The notes under the pieces are model-generated. The model was not told the origin of the DNA. It did no database searches and saw only the letters and a program-made list of their open reading frames with translations. Below, piece after piece: positions 53,277 through 64,000 of a stretch of DNA of 64,000 bases (position 1 is its first letter; the number at the start of each line of letters is the position of its first letter). A program made the translations under genes and the position numbers. Origin of the DNA: Parietaria judaica (taxonomy: Eukaryota; Streptophyta; Magnoliopsida; Rosales; Urticaceae); NCBI GenBank assembly GCA_954871525.1, contig OX940869.1, positions 19,744,001 to 19,808,000 on the forward strand. The letters are read 5' to 3'.

Positions 53277-56200
53277 AACTGGGTTTTAAGAGAGCTCCAG
53301 TAAGTTTTAATGCCAAAACTAACCCAATATATAATAATACAACCCTAATGAAGGTCTAGCAACTCAAAGTTCATGAAGAACGCATCGTATTTGCTCTCGT
53401 AAGAAAACCAATTTTAACACTTTTCGGTAATGATTTTAACTCGTTAACGGCTTGATATAGAAAGTACGAGATAGTGCTTCCCTATTTAGGGATTAAAATA
53501 AGTAAATGTGATACAATTACACATTATTAAGCATTTTGAAGTTCATTTTTTGTTTAAAATATCGTTTAATTAGGGTTCTTTCGCGTAAAATGGGAAAAAG
53601 ACTCAGTTTTCTTTTGAGCACGTATTAATTGTTGAAAACTGGGTTTTAAGAGAGCTCCAGTAAGTTTTAATGCCAAAACTAACCCAATATATAATAATAC
53701 CACCCTAATGAAGGTCTAGCAACTCAAAGTTCATGAAGAACGCATCGTATTTGCTCTCGTAAGAAAACCAATTTTAACACTTTTCGGTAATGATTTTAAC
53801 TCGTTAACGGCTTGATATAGAAAGTACGAGATAGTGCTTCCCTATTTAGGGATTAAAATAAGTAAATGTGATACAATTACACATTATTAAGCATTTTGAA
53901 GTTCATTTTTTGTTTAAAATATCGTTTAATTAGGGTTCTTTCGCGTAAAATGGCAAAAAGACTCAGTTTTCTTTGGAGCACGAATTAATTGTTGAAAACT
54001 GGATTTTAAGAGAGCTCCAGCAAGTTTTAATGCCAAAACTAACCCAATATATAATAATACCACCCTAATGAAGGTCTACCAACTCAAAGTTCATGAAGAA
54101 CGCATCGTATTTGCTCTCGTAAGAAAACCAATTTTAACACTTTTCGGTAATGATTTTAACTCGTTAACGGCTTGATATAGAAAGTACGAGATAGTGCTTC
54201 CCTATTTAGGGATTAAAATAAGTAAATGTGATACAATTACACATTATTAAGCATTTTGAAGTTCATTTTTTGTTTAAAATATCGTTTAATTAGGGTTCTT
54301 TCGCGTAAAATGGGAAAAAGACTCAGTTTTCATTGGAGCACGTATTAATTGTTGAAAACTGGGTTTTAAGAGAGCTCCAGTAAGTTTTAATGCCAAAACT
54401 AACCCAATATATAATAATACAACCCTAATGAAGGTCTAGCAACTCAAAGTTCATGAAGAACGCATCGTATTTGCTCTCGTAAGAAAACCAATTTTAACAC
54501 TTTTCGGTAATGATTTTAACTCGTTAACGGCTTGATATAGAAAGCAAGAGATAGTGCTTCCCTATTTAGGGATTAAAATAAGTAAATGTGATACAATTAC
54601 ACATTATTAAGCATTTTGAAGTTCATTTTTTGTTTAAAATATCGTTTAATTAGGGTTCTTTCGCGTAAAATGGGAAAAAGACTCAGTTTTCTTTTGAGCA
54701 CGTATTAATTGTTGAAAACTGGGTTTTAAGAGAGCTCCAGTAAGTTTTAATGCCAAAACTAACCCAATATATAATAATACCACCCTAATGAAGGTCTAGC
54801 AACTCAAAGTTCATGAAGAACGCATCGTATTTGCTCTCGTAAGAAAACCAATTTTAACACTTTTCGGTAATGATTTTAACTCGTTAACGGCTTGATATAG
54901 AAAGTACGAGATAGTGCTTCCCTATTTAGGGATTAAAATAAGTAAATGTGATACAATTACACATTATTAAGCATTTTGAAGTTCATTTTTTGTTTAAAAT
55001 ATCGTTTAATTAGGGTTCTTTCGCGTAAAATGGGAAAAAGACTCAGTTTTCTTTGGAGCACTTATTAATTGTTGAAAACTGGGTTTTAAGAGAGCTCCAG
55101 TAATTTTTAATGTCAAAACTAACCCAATATATAATAATACCACCCTAATGTAGGTCTAGCAACTCAAAGTTCATGAAGAACGCATCGTATTTGCTCTCGT
55201 AAGAAAACCAATTTTAACACTTTTCGGTAATGATTTTAACTCGTTAACGGCTTGATATAGAAAGCATGAGATAGTGCTTCCTTATTTAGCGATTAAAATA
55301 AGTAAATGTGATACAATTACACATTATTAAGCATTTTGAAGTTCATTTTTTGTTTAAAATATCGTTTAATTAGGGTTCTTTCGCGTAAAATGGGAAAAAG
55401 ACTCAGTTTTCTTTGGAGCACGTATTAATTGTTGAAAACTGGGTTTTAAGAGAGCTCCAGTAATTTTTAATGCCAAAACTAACCCAATATATAATAATAG
55501 CACCCTAATGAAGGTCTAGCAACTCAAAGTTCATGAAGAACGCATCGTATTTGGTCTCGTAAGAAAACCAATTTTAACACTTTTCGGTAATTATTTTAAC
55601 TCGTTAACGGCTTGATATAGAAAGCACGAGATAGTGCTTCCCTATTTAGGAATTAAAATAAGTAAATGTGATACAATTACACATTATTAAGCATTTTGAA
55701 GTTCATTTTTTGTTTAAAATATCGTTTAATTAGGGTTCTTTCGCGTAAAATGGCAAAAAGACTCAGTTTTCTTTGGAGCACGAATTAATTGTTGAAAACT
55801 GGATTTTAAGAGAGCTCCAACAAGTTTTAATGCCAAAACTAACCCAATATATAATGATACCACCGTAATGAAGGTCTAGCAAATCAAAGTTCATGAAGAA
55901 CGCATCGTATTTGCACTCGTAAGAAAACCAATTTTAACACTTTTCCGTAATGATTTTAACTCGTTAACGGCTTGATATAGAAAGCACGAGATAGTGCTTC
56001 CCTATTTAGGGATTAAAATAAGTTAATGTGATACAATTACACATTATTAAGCATTTTGAAGTTCCTTTTTTGTTTAAAATATCGTTTAATTAGGGTTCTT
56101 TCGCGTAAAATTGGAAAAAGACTCAGTTTTCATTGGAGCACGTATTAATTGTTGAAAACTGGGTTTTAAGAGAGCTCCAGTAAGTTTTAATGCCAAAACT

Positions 56201-57596
56201 AACCCAATATATAATAATACAACCCTAATGAAGGTCTAGCAACTCAAAGTTCATGAAGAACGCATCGTATGTGCTCTCGTAAGAAAACCAATTTTAACAC
56301 TTTTCGGTAATGATTTTAACTCGTTAACGGCTTGATATAGAAAGCACGAGATAGTGCTTCCCTATTTAGGGATTAAAATAAGAAAATGTGATACAATTAC
56401 ACATTATTAAGCATTTTGAAGTTCATTTTTTGTTTAAAATATCGTTTAATTAGGGTTCTTTCGCGTAAAATGGGAAAAAGACTCAGTTTTCTTTTGAGCA
56501 CGTATTAATTGTTGAAAACTGGGTTTTAAGAGAGCTCCAGTAATTTTTAATGCCAAAACTAACCCAATATATAATAATACCACCGTAATGAAGGTCTAGC
56601 AAATCAAAGTTCATGAAGAACGCATCGTATTTGCTCTCGTAAGAAAACCAATTTTAACACTTTTCGGTAATGATTTTAACTCGTTAACGGCTTGATATAG
56701 AAAGTACGAGATAGTGCTTCCCTATTTAGGGATTAAAATAAGTAAATGTGATACAATTACACATTATTAAGCATTTTGAAGTTCATTTTTTGTTTAAAAT
56801 ATCGTTTAATTAGGGTTCTTTCGCGTAAAATGGCAAAAAGACTCAGTTTTCTTTGGAGCACGAATTAATTGTTGAAAACTGGATTTTAAGAGAGCTCCAG
56901 CAAGTTTTAATGCCAAAACTAACCCAATATATAATAATACCACCCTAATGAAGGTCTACCAACTCAAAGTTCATGAAGAACGCATCGTATTTGCTCTCGT
57001 AAGAAAACCAATTTTAACACTTTTCGGTAATGATTTTAACTCGTTAACGGCTTGATATAGAAAGTACGAGATAGTGCTTCCCTATTTAGGGATTAAAATA
57101 AGTAAATGTGATACAATTACACATTATTAAGCATTTTGAAGTTCATTTTTTGTTTAAAATATCGTTTAATTAGGGTTCTTTCGCGTAAAATGGGAAAAAG
57201 ACTCAGTTTTCTTTGGAGCACGTATTAATTGTTGAAAACTGGGTTTTAAGAGAGCTCCAGTAAGTTTTAATGCCAAAACTAACCCAATATATAATAATAC
57301 CACCCTAATGAAGGTCTAGCAACTCAAAGTTCATGAAGAACGAATCGTATTTGCTCTCGTATGAAAACCAATTTTAACACTTTTCGGTAATGATTTTAAC
57401 TAGTTAACGGCTTGATATAGAAAGCACGAGATAGTGCTTCCCTATTTAGGGATTAAAATAAGTAAATGTGATACAATTACACATTATTAAGCATTTTGAA
57501 GTTCATTTTTTGTTTAAAATATCGTTTAATTAGGGTTCTTTCGCGTAAAATGGGAAAAAGACTCAGTTTTCTTTGGAGCACGTATTAATTGTTGAA

Positions 57597-57956
57597 AACT
57601 GGGTTTTAAGAGAGCTCCAGTAATTTTTAATGCCAAAACTAACCCAATATATAATAATACAACCCTAATGAAGGTCTACCAACTCAAAGTTCATGAAGAA
57701 CGCATCGTATTTGCTCTCGTAAGAAAACCAATTTTAACACTTTTCGGTAATGATTTTAACTCGTTAACGGCTTGATATAGAAAGTACGAGATAGTGCTTC
57801 CCTATTTAGGGATTAAAATAAGTAAATGTGATACAATTACACATTATTAAGCATTTTGAAGTTCATTTTTTGTTTAAAATATCGTTTAATTAGGGTTCTT
57901 TCGCGTAAAATGGCAAAAAGACTCAGTTTTCTTTGGAGCACGAATTAATTGTTGAA
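57597..57956 (+). repeat. Mosaic monomer M161
   Basis: The left part (ACAACCCT, CTACCAACTC) is of the M94/M164 type. The right part (GTTCATGA, AGTACG, TGGCAAAA, CGAATT) is of the M158 type. The switch falls between 57684 and 57694. M159-M161 and M162-M164 are the resulting 3-monomer duplication. Confidence 0.78.
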
Positions 57957-59036
57957 AACTGGATTTTAAGAGAGCTCCAGCAAGTTTTAATGCCAAAACT
58001 AACCCAATATATAATAATACCACCCTAATGAAGGTCTACCAACTCAAAGTTCATGAAGAACGCATCGTATTTGCTCTCGTAAGAAAACCAATTTTAACAC
58101 TTTTCGGTAATGATTTTAACTCGTTAACGGCTTGATATAGAAAGTACGAGATAGTGCTTCCCTATTTAGGGATTAAAATAAGTAAATGTGATACAATTAC
58201 ACATTATTAAGCATTTTGAAGTTCATTTTTTGTTTAAAATATCGTTTAATTAGGGTTCTTTCGCGTAAAATGGGAAAAAGACTCAGTTTTCTTTGGAGCA
58301 CGTATTAATTGTTGAAAACTGGGTTTTAAGAGAGCTCCAGTAATTTTTAATGCCAAAACTAACCCAATATATAATAATACCACCCTAATGAAGGTCTAGC
58401 AACTCAAAGTTCATGAAGAACGAATCGTATTTGCTCTCGTATGAAAACCAATTTTAACACTTTTCGGTAATGATTTTAACTAGTTAACGGCTTGATATAG
58501 AAAGCACGAGATAGTGCTTCCCTATTTAGGGATTAAAATAAGTAAATGTGATACAATTACACATTATTAAGCATTTTGAAGTTCATTTTTTGTTTAAAAT
58601 ATCGTTTAATTAGGGTTCTTTCGCGTAAAATGGGAAAAAGACTCAGTTTTCTTTGGAGCACGTATTAATTGTTGAAAACTGGGTTTTAAGAGAGCTCCAG
58701 TAATTTTTAATGCCAAAACTAACCCAATATATAATAATACAACCCTAATGAAGGTCTACCAACTCAAAGTTCAGGAAGAACGCATCGTATTTGCTCTCGT
58801 AAGAAAACCAATTTTAACACTTTTCGGTAATGATTTTAACTCGTTAACGGCTTGATATAGAAAGCACGAGATAGTGCTTCCTTATTTAGGGATTAAAATA
58901 AGTAAATGTGATACAATTACACATTATTAAGCATTTTGAAGTTCATTTTTTGTTTAAAATATCGTTTAATTAGGGTTCTTTCGCGTAAAATGGGAAAAAG
59001 ACTCAGTTTTCTTTGGAGTACGTGTTAATTGTTGAA

Positions 59037-59395
59037 AACTGGGTTTTAAGAGAGCTCCAGTAATTTTTAATGCCAAAACTAACCCAATATATAATAATAC
59101 CACCCTAATGAAGGTCTAGCAACTCAAAGTTCTTGAAGAACGCATCGTATTTGCTGTCGTAAGAAAACCAATTTTAACACTTTTCGGTAATTATTTTAAC
59201 TCGTTAACGGCTTGATATAGAAAGCACGAGATAATGCTTCCCTATTTAGGGATAAAATAAGTTAATGTGATACAATTACACATTATTAAGCATTTTGAAG
59301 TTCATTTTTTGTTTAAAATATAGTTTAATTAGGGTTCTTTCGCGTAAAATGGGAAAAAGACTCAGTTTTCATTGGAGCACGTATTAATTGTTGAA
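59037..59395 (+). repeat. 359-bp monomer M165
   Basis: Carries the same GGGATAAAATAAG deletion, TGCTGTC and GATAATGCT as M95, and adds TATAGTTT and GTTCTTGA. It is a key anchor for the duplication between 29-38 kb and 53-64 kb. Confidence 0.93.
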
Positions 59396-60475
59396 AACTG
59401 GGTTTTAAGAGAGCTCCAGTAAGTTTTAATGCCAAAACTAACCCAATATATAATAATACCACCGTAATGAAGGTCTAGCAAATCAAAGTTCATGAAGAAC
59501 GCATCGTATTTGCTCTCGTAAGAAAACCAATTTTAACACTTTTCGGTAATGATTTTAACTCGTTAACGGCTTGATATAGAAAGTACGAGATAGTGCTTCC
59601 CTATTTAGGGATTAAAATAAGTAAATGTGATACAATTACACATTATTAAGCATTTTGAAGTTCATTTTTTGTTTAAAATATCGTTTAATTAGGGTTCTTT
59701 CGCGTAAAATGGGAAAAAGACTCAGTTTTCTTTTGAGCACGTATTAATTGTTGAAAACTGGGTTTTAAAAGAGCTCCAGTAAGTTTTAATGCCAAAACTA
59801 ACCCAATATATAATAATACCACCCTAATGAAGGTCTAGCAACTCAAAGTTCATGAAGAACGCATCGTATTTGCTCTCGTAAGAAAACCAATTTTAACACT
59901 TTTCGGTAATGATTTTAACTCGTTAACTGCTTGATATAGAAAGCACGAGATAGTGCTTCGCTATTTAGGGATTAAAATAAGTAAATGTGATACAATTACA
60001 CATTATTAAGCATTTTGAAGTTCATTTTTTGTTTAAAATATCGTTTAATTAGGGTTCTTTCGCGTAAAATGGGAAAAAGACTCAGTTTTCTTTGGAGCAT
60101 GTATTAATTGTTGAAAACTGGGTTTTAAGAGAGCTCCAGTAAATTTTAATGCCAAAACTAACCCAATATATAATAATACCACCCTAATGAAGGTCTAGCA
60201 ACTCAAAGTTCATGAAGAACGAATCGTATTTGCTCTCGTATGAAAACCAATTTTAACACTTTTCGGTAATGATTTTAACTAGTTAACGGCTTGATATAGA
60301 AAGCACGAGATAGTGCTTCCCTATTTAGGGATTAAAATAAGTAAATGTGATACAATTACACATTATTAAGCATTTTGAAGTTCATTTTTTGTTTAAAATA
60401 TCGTTTAATTAGGGTTCTTTCGCGTAAAATGGGAAAAAGACTCAGTTTTCTTTGGAGCACGTATTAATTGTTGAA

Positions 60476-60835
60476 AACTGGGTTTTAAGAGAGCTCCAGT
60501 AATTTTTAATGCCAAAACTAACCCAATATATAATAATACAACCCTAATGAAGGTCTACCAACTCAAAGTTCAGGAAGAACGCATCGTATTTGCTCTCGTA
60601 AGAAAACCAATTTTAACACTTTTCGGTAATGATTTTAACTCGTTAACGGCTTGATATAGAAAGCAGGAGATAGTGCTTCCTTATTTAGGGATTAAAATAA
60701 GTAAATGTGATACAATTACACATTATTAAGCATTTTGAAGTTCATTTTTTGTTTAAAATATCGTTTAATTAGGGTTCTTTCGCGTAAAATGGGAAAAAGA
60801 CTCAGTTTTCTTTGGAGCATGTATTAATTGTTGAA
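60476..60835 (+). repeat. Mosaic monomer M169
   Basis: The left part (ACAACCCT, GTTCAGGA, CCTTATTT) is M100-like. The end GCATGTATT is that of M98/M167, and the next monomer M170 is again the M99 type. This indicates a 2-monomer duplication joined between about 60682 and 60819. Confidence 0.7.
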
Positions 60836-61555
60836 AACTGGGTTTTAAGAGAGCTCCAGTAAATTTTAATGCCAAAACTAACCCAATATATAATAATACC
60901 ACCCTAATGAAGGTCTAGCAACTCAAAGTTCATGAAGAACGAATCGTATTTGCTCTCGTATGAAAACCAATTTTAACACTTTTCGGTAATGATTTTAACT
61001 AGTTAACGGCTTGATATAGAAAGCACGAGATAGTGCTTCCCTATTTAGGGATTAAAATAAGTAAATGTGATACAATTACACATTTTTAAGCATTTTGAAG
61101 TTCATTTTTTGTTTAAAATATCGTTTAATTAGGGTTCTTTCGCGTAAAATGGGAAAAAGACTCAGTTTTCTTTGGAGCACGTATTAATTGTTGAAAACTG
61201 GGTTTTAAGAGAGCTCCAGTAATTTTTAATGCCAAAACTAACCCAATATATAATAATACAACCCTAATGAAGGTCTAGCAACTCAAAGTTCATGAAGAAC
61301 GCATCGTATTCGCTCTCGTAAGAAAACCAATTTTAACACTTTTCGGTAATGATTTTAACTCGTTAACGGCTTGATATAGAAAGCACGAGATAGTGCTTCC
61401 CTATTTAGGGATTAAAATAAGAAAATGAGATACAATTACACATTATTAAGCATTTTGAAGTTCATTTTTTGTTTAAAATATCGTTTAATTAGGGTTCTTT
61501 CGCGTAAAATGGGAAAAAGACTCAGTTTTCTTTGGAGCACGTATTAATTGTTGAA

Positions 61556-61914
61556 AACTGGGTTTTAAGAGAGCTCCAGTAATTTTTAATGCCAAAACTA
61601 ACCCAATATATAATAATACCACCCTAATGAAGGTCTAGCAACTCAAAGTTCATGAAGAACGCATCGTATTTGCTCTCGTAAGAAAACCAATTTTAACACT
61701 TTTCGGTAATTATTTTAACTCGTTAACGGCTTATATAGAAGGCACGAGATAGTGCTTCCCTATTTAGGGATTAAAATAAGTTAATGTGATACAATTACAC
61801 ATTATTAAGCATTTTGAAGTTCATTTTTTGTTTAAAATATCGTTTAATTAGGGTTCTTTCGCGTAAAATGGGAAAAAGACTCAGTTTTCTTTTGAGCACG
61901 TATTAATTGTTGAA
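61556..61914 (+). repeat. Mosaic 359-bp monomer M172
   Basis: The left part (AATTATTTT, GAAGGCACG, GTTAATG) matches M106/M177. The ending TCTTTTGAG matches M101, and the following monomer is M102-like. One base is missing (CTTATATAG for CTTGATATAG). The switch lies between about 61783 and 61890. Confidence 0.7.
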
Positions 61915-63714
61915 AACTGGGTTTTAAGAGAGCTCCAGTAATTTTTAATGCCAAAACTAACCCAATATATAATAATACCACCGTAATGAAGGTCTAGCAA
62001 ATCAAAGTTCATGAAGAACGCATCGTATTTGCTCTCGTAAGAAAACCAATTTTAACACTTTTCGGTAATGATTTTAACTCGTTAACGGCTTGATATAGAA
62101 AGTACGAGATAGTGCTTCCCTATTTAGGGATTAAAATAAGTAAATGTGATACAATTACACATTATTAAGCATTTTGAAGTTCATTTTTTGTTTAAAATAT
62201 CGTTTAATTAGGGTTCTTTCGCGTAAAATGGGAAAAAGACTCAGTTTTCTTTGGAGCACGTATTAATTGTTGAAAACTGGGTTTTAAAAGAGCTCCAGTA
62301 AGTTTTAATGCCAAAACTAACCCAATATATAATAATACCACCCTAATGAAGGTCTAGCAACTCAAAGTTCATGAAGAACGCATCGTATTTGCTCTCGTAA
62401 GAAAACCAATTTTAACACTTTTCGGTAATGATTTTAACTCGTTAACTGCTTGATATAGAAAGCACGAGATAGTGCTTCGCTATTTAGGGATTAAAATAAG
62501 TAAATGTGATACAATTACACATTATTAAGCATTTTGAAGTTCATTTTTTGTTTAAAATATCGTTTAATTAGGGTTCTTTCGCGTAAAATGGGAAAAAGAC
62601 TCAGTTTTCTTTGGAGCACGTATTAATTGTTGAAATCTGGGTTTTAAGAGAGCTCCAGTAATTTTTAATGCCAAAACTAACCCAATATATAATAATACCA
62701 CCCTAATGAAGGTCTAGCAACTCAAAGTTCATGAAGAACGAATCGTATTTGCTCTCGTATGAAAACCAATTTTAACACTTTTCGGTAATGATTTTAACTA
62801 GTTAACGGCTTGATATAGAAAGCACGAGATAGTGCTTCCCTAGTTAGGGATTAAAATAAGTAAATGTGATACAATTACACATTATTAAGCATTTTGAAGT
62901 TCATTTTTTGTTTAAAATATCGTTTAATTAGGGTTCTTTCGCGTAAAATGGGAAAAAGACTCAGTTTTCTTTGGAGCACGTATTAATTGTTGAAAACTGG
63001 ATTTTAAGAGAGCTCCAGTAATTTTTAATACCAAAACTAACCCAATATATAATAATACAACCCTAATGAAGGTCTACCAACTCAAAGTTCAGGAAGAACG
63101 CATCGTATTTGCTCTCGTAAGAAAACCAATTTTAACACTTTTCGGTAATGATTTTAACTCGTTAACGGCTTGATATAGAAAGCACGGGATAGTGCTTCCT
63201 TATTTAGGGATTAAAATAAGTAAATGTGATACAATTACACATTATTAAGCATTTTGAAGTTCATTTTTTGTTTAAAATATCGTTTAATTAGGGTTCTTTC
63301 GCGTAAAATGGGAAAAAGACTCAGTTTTCTTTGGAGCACGTATTAATTGTTGAAAACTGGGTTTTAAGAGAGCTCCAGTAATTTTTAATGCCAAAACTAA
63401 CCCAATATATAATAATACCACCCTAATGAAGGTCTAGCAACTCAAAGTTCATGAAGAACGCATCGTATTTGCTCTCGTAAGAAAACCAATTTTAACACTT
63501 TTCGGTAATTATTTTAACTCGTTAACGGCTTGATATAGAAGGCACGAGATAGTGCTTCCCTATTTAGGGATTAAAATAATTTAATGTGATACAATTACAC
63601 ATTATTAAGCATTTTGAAGTTCATTTTTTGTTTAAAATATCGTTTAATTAGGGTTCTTTCGCGTAAAATGGGAAAAAGACTCAGTTTTCATTGGAGCACG
63701 TATTAATTGTTGAA

Positions 63715-64000
63715 AACTGGGTTTTAAGAGAGCTCCAGTAAGTTTTAATGCCAAAACTAACCCAATATATAATAATACAACCCTAATGAAGGTCTAGCAA
63801 CTCAAAGTTCATGAAGAACGCATCGTATTTGCTCTCGTAAGAAAACCAATTTTAACACTTTTCGGTAATGATTTTAACTCGTTAACGGCTTGATATAGAA
63901 AGTACGAGATAGTGCTTCCCTATTTAGGGATTAAAATAAGAAAATGTGATACAATTACACATTATTAAGCATTTTGAAGTTCATTTTTTGTTTAAAATAT
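63715..64000 (+). repeat. Partial monomer at the right edge (M178)
   Basis: 286 bases of an ACAACCCT / AGTACG / AAGAAAATG monomer of the M107 type, cut by the window edge inside AAAATAT. The array continues beyond the window. Confidence 0.97.

Larger units (their letters stand above)
51477..53636 (+). repeat. 3-monomer tandem duplication (M144-M146, M147-M149)
   Basis: M144 and M147 share the otherwise absent GAAAACACGAG. M145 and M148 share AAGTAAACC, AACTGCTT, AGTACG and AAGTTAATG. M146 and M149 are ACAACCCT/TCTTTTGAG monomers. The repeat includes the mosaic monomer M145, so the duplication followed the joining of the 6-monomer domain to the older 8-monomer sequence. Confidence 0.88.
1..64000. 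repeat. 360-bp satellite DNA array, whole window
   Basis: One head-to-tail tandem array fills the window. It holds 177 complete monomers and a 286-base partial monomer, all in one orientation with no inversion, gap or foreign insertion. Monomers differ from one another mostly by a few substitutions. Only eight depart from 360 bp: seven are 359 bp and one is 361 bp, which accounts exactly for the last monomer starting at 63715. Monomer 1 is about 32% G+C. No reading frame runs through a monomer, because stops occur in all forward frames and in each reverse frame I read. Arrays of this kind form centromeric or pericentromeric heterochromatin in eukaryotes and are kept uniform by unequal crossover and gene conversion. 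The species is not identified: the unit length equals that of the Tribolium castaneum TCAST satellite, but I have not matched the sequence. Confidence 0.99.
53105..64000 (+). repeat. Second copy of the 29-38.5 kb segment
   Basis: M148 (right part) to M178 replay M81 to M107 in order. Shared private variants are AATGTAGG/AGCATGAG/TAGCGATT (M87, M154), AGCACCCT/TTTGGTCTC (M88, M155), TTTTCCGT/GTTCCTTTT (M89, M156), TATGTGCTC (M90, M157), AGTACGTGTT (M94, M164), the 1-base deletion with GATAATGCT (M95, M165), GAAATCTGG (M104, M175) and AGCACGGG with CCTTATTT (M105, M176). I see no difference between M87 and M154. The match is weaker at M82-M86. Local gains and losses of monomers inside the copy give a net gain of four. 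It runs off the right edge. Confidence 0.9.

Noticed and set aside
1..64000. CRISPR array (regular repeats over a long distance)
   Set aside because: The repeat unit is 360 bp with no unique spacers. The whole unit, not a short repeat, is conserved, and no cas genes are present.
1..64000. Drosophila 359-bp (1.688) satellite, suggested by the similar length
   Set aside because: The sequence does not resemble what I know of that family. Only the length is similar.
1..64000. Firm identification as Tribolium castaneum TCAST satellite
   Set aside because: Unit length and AT-richness fit, but I cannot verify the sequence, and the A+T content seen here (about 68%) is lower than I recall for TCAST. 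A search against TCAST consensus sequences would settle it.
1..64000. Repeat-encoded protein (a frame open through successive 360-bp units, since 360 is divisible by 3)
   Set aside because: Every forward frame has a stop in each monomer, for example TAA at 25-27 and 11-13 and TGA at 177-179. The reverse frames I followed are also closed several times per unit.
1..64000. A hidden gene cluster, prophage, mobile element or novel enzyme system
   Set aside because: Every stretch of the window can be assigned to a satellite monomer. There is no non-satellite sequence in which such a system could lie.

Overview
The whole 64,000-base window is one uninterrupted head-to-tail satellite DNA array. Its unit is 360 bp. 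I count 177 complete monomers plus a final 286-base fragment, all in the same orientation and fixed in register: 169 of the 177 are exactly 360 bp, seven are 359 bp and one is 361 bp. I see no protein-coding gene, RNA gene, transposable element, CRISPR array or unique sequence anywhere. This points to a eukaryotic heterochromatic locus (centromeric, pericentromeric or a large heterochromatic block) assembled from long reads. The first monomer is about 68% A+T. CpG is not depleted (12 seen against about 9 expected in monomer 1), which argues against a heavily methylated vertebrate or plant satellite and fits an invertebrate such as an insect better. A 360-bp unit length is known for the major TCAST satellite of Tribolium castaneum, but I cannot confirm sequence identity and do not name the species.

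Layout (M = monomer number from the left edge; monomer coordinate 1 is the first base of the window). The array is a patchwork of higher-order repeats (HORs), recognised by private variants that recur at fixed intervals. 1-7560: 8-monomer HOR, two full copies and a related partial one. 7561-14038: 9-monomer HOR, two copies. 14039-15118: transition. 15119-20879: 4-monomer HOR. 20880-21599: a doubled monomer. 21600-24478: 2-monomer alternation. 24479-30238: a second, different 8-monomer HOR, two copies and the start of a third. 30239-39236: irregular, many private variants. 39237-45716: 6-monomer HOR, three nearly identical copies. 45717-50036: related 6-monomer HOR, two copies. 50037-53636: 3-monomer duplications. 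From about 53,100 to the right edge the array replays the segment that began at about 28,990, offset by 24,118 bases and carrying the same private variants, so the window also shows a superrepeat on a scale of about 24 kb.

Inside each monomer the notable elements are a 17-bp motif one core base away from the CENP-B box pattern (303-319), two abutting short hairpins (186-216), a palindromic GTTAAC region (160-173) and roughly helix-phased A/T tracts (270-338). Several monomers are mosaics whose left and right parts match two different monomers. They mark unequal crossover or conversion junctions, some located to within 10-16 bases. The most interesting content is therefore the readable history of the array (expansion, duplication, recombination) and the CENP-B-box-like motif, not any gene.
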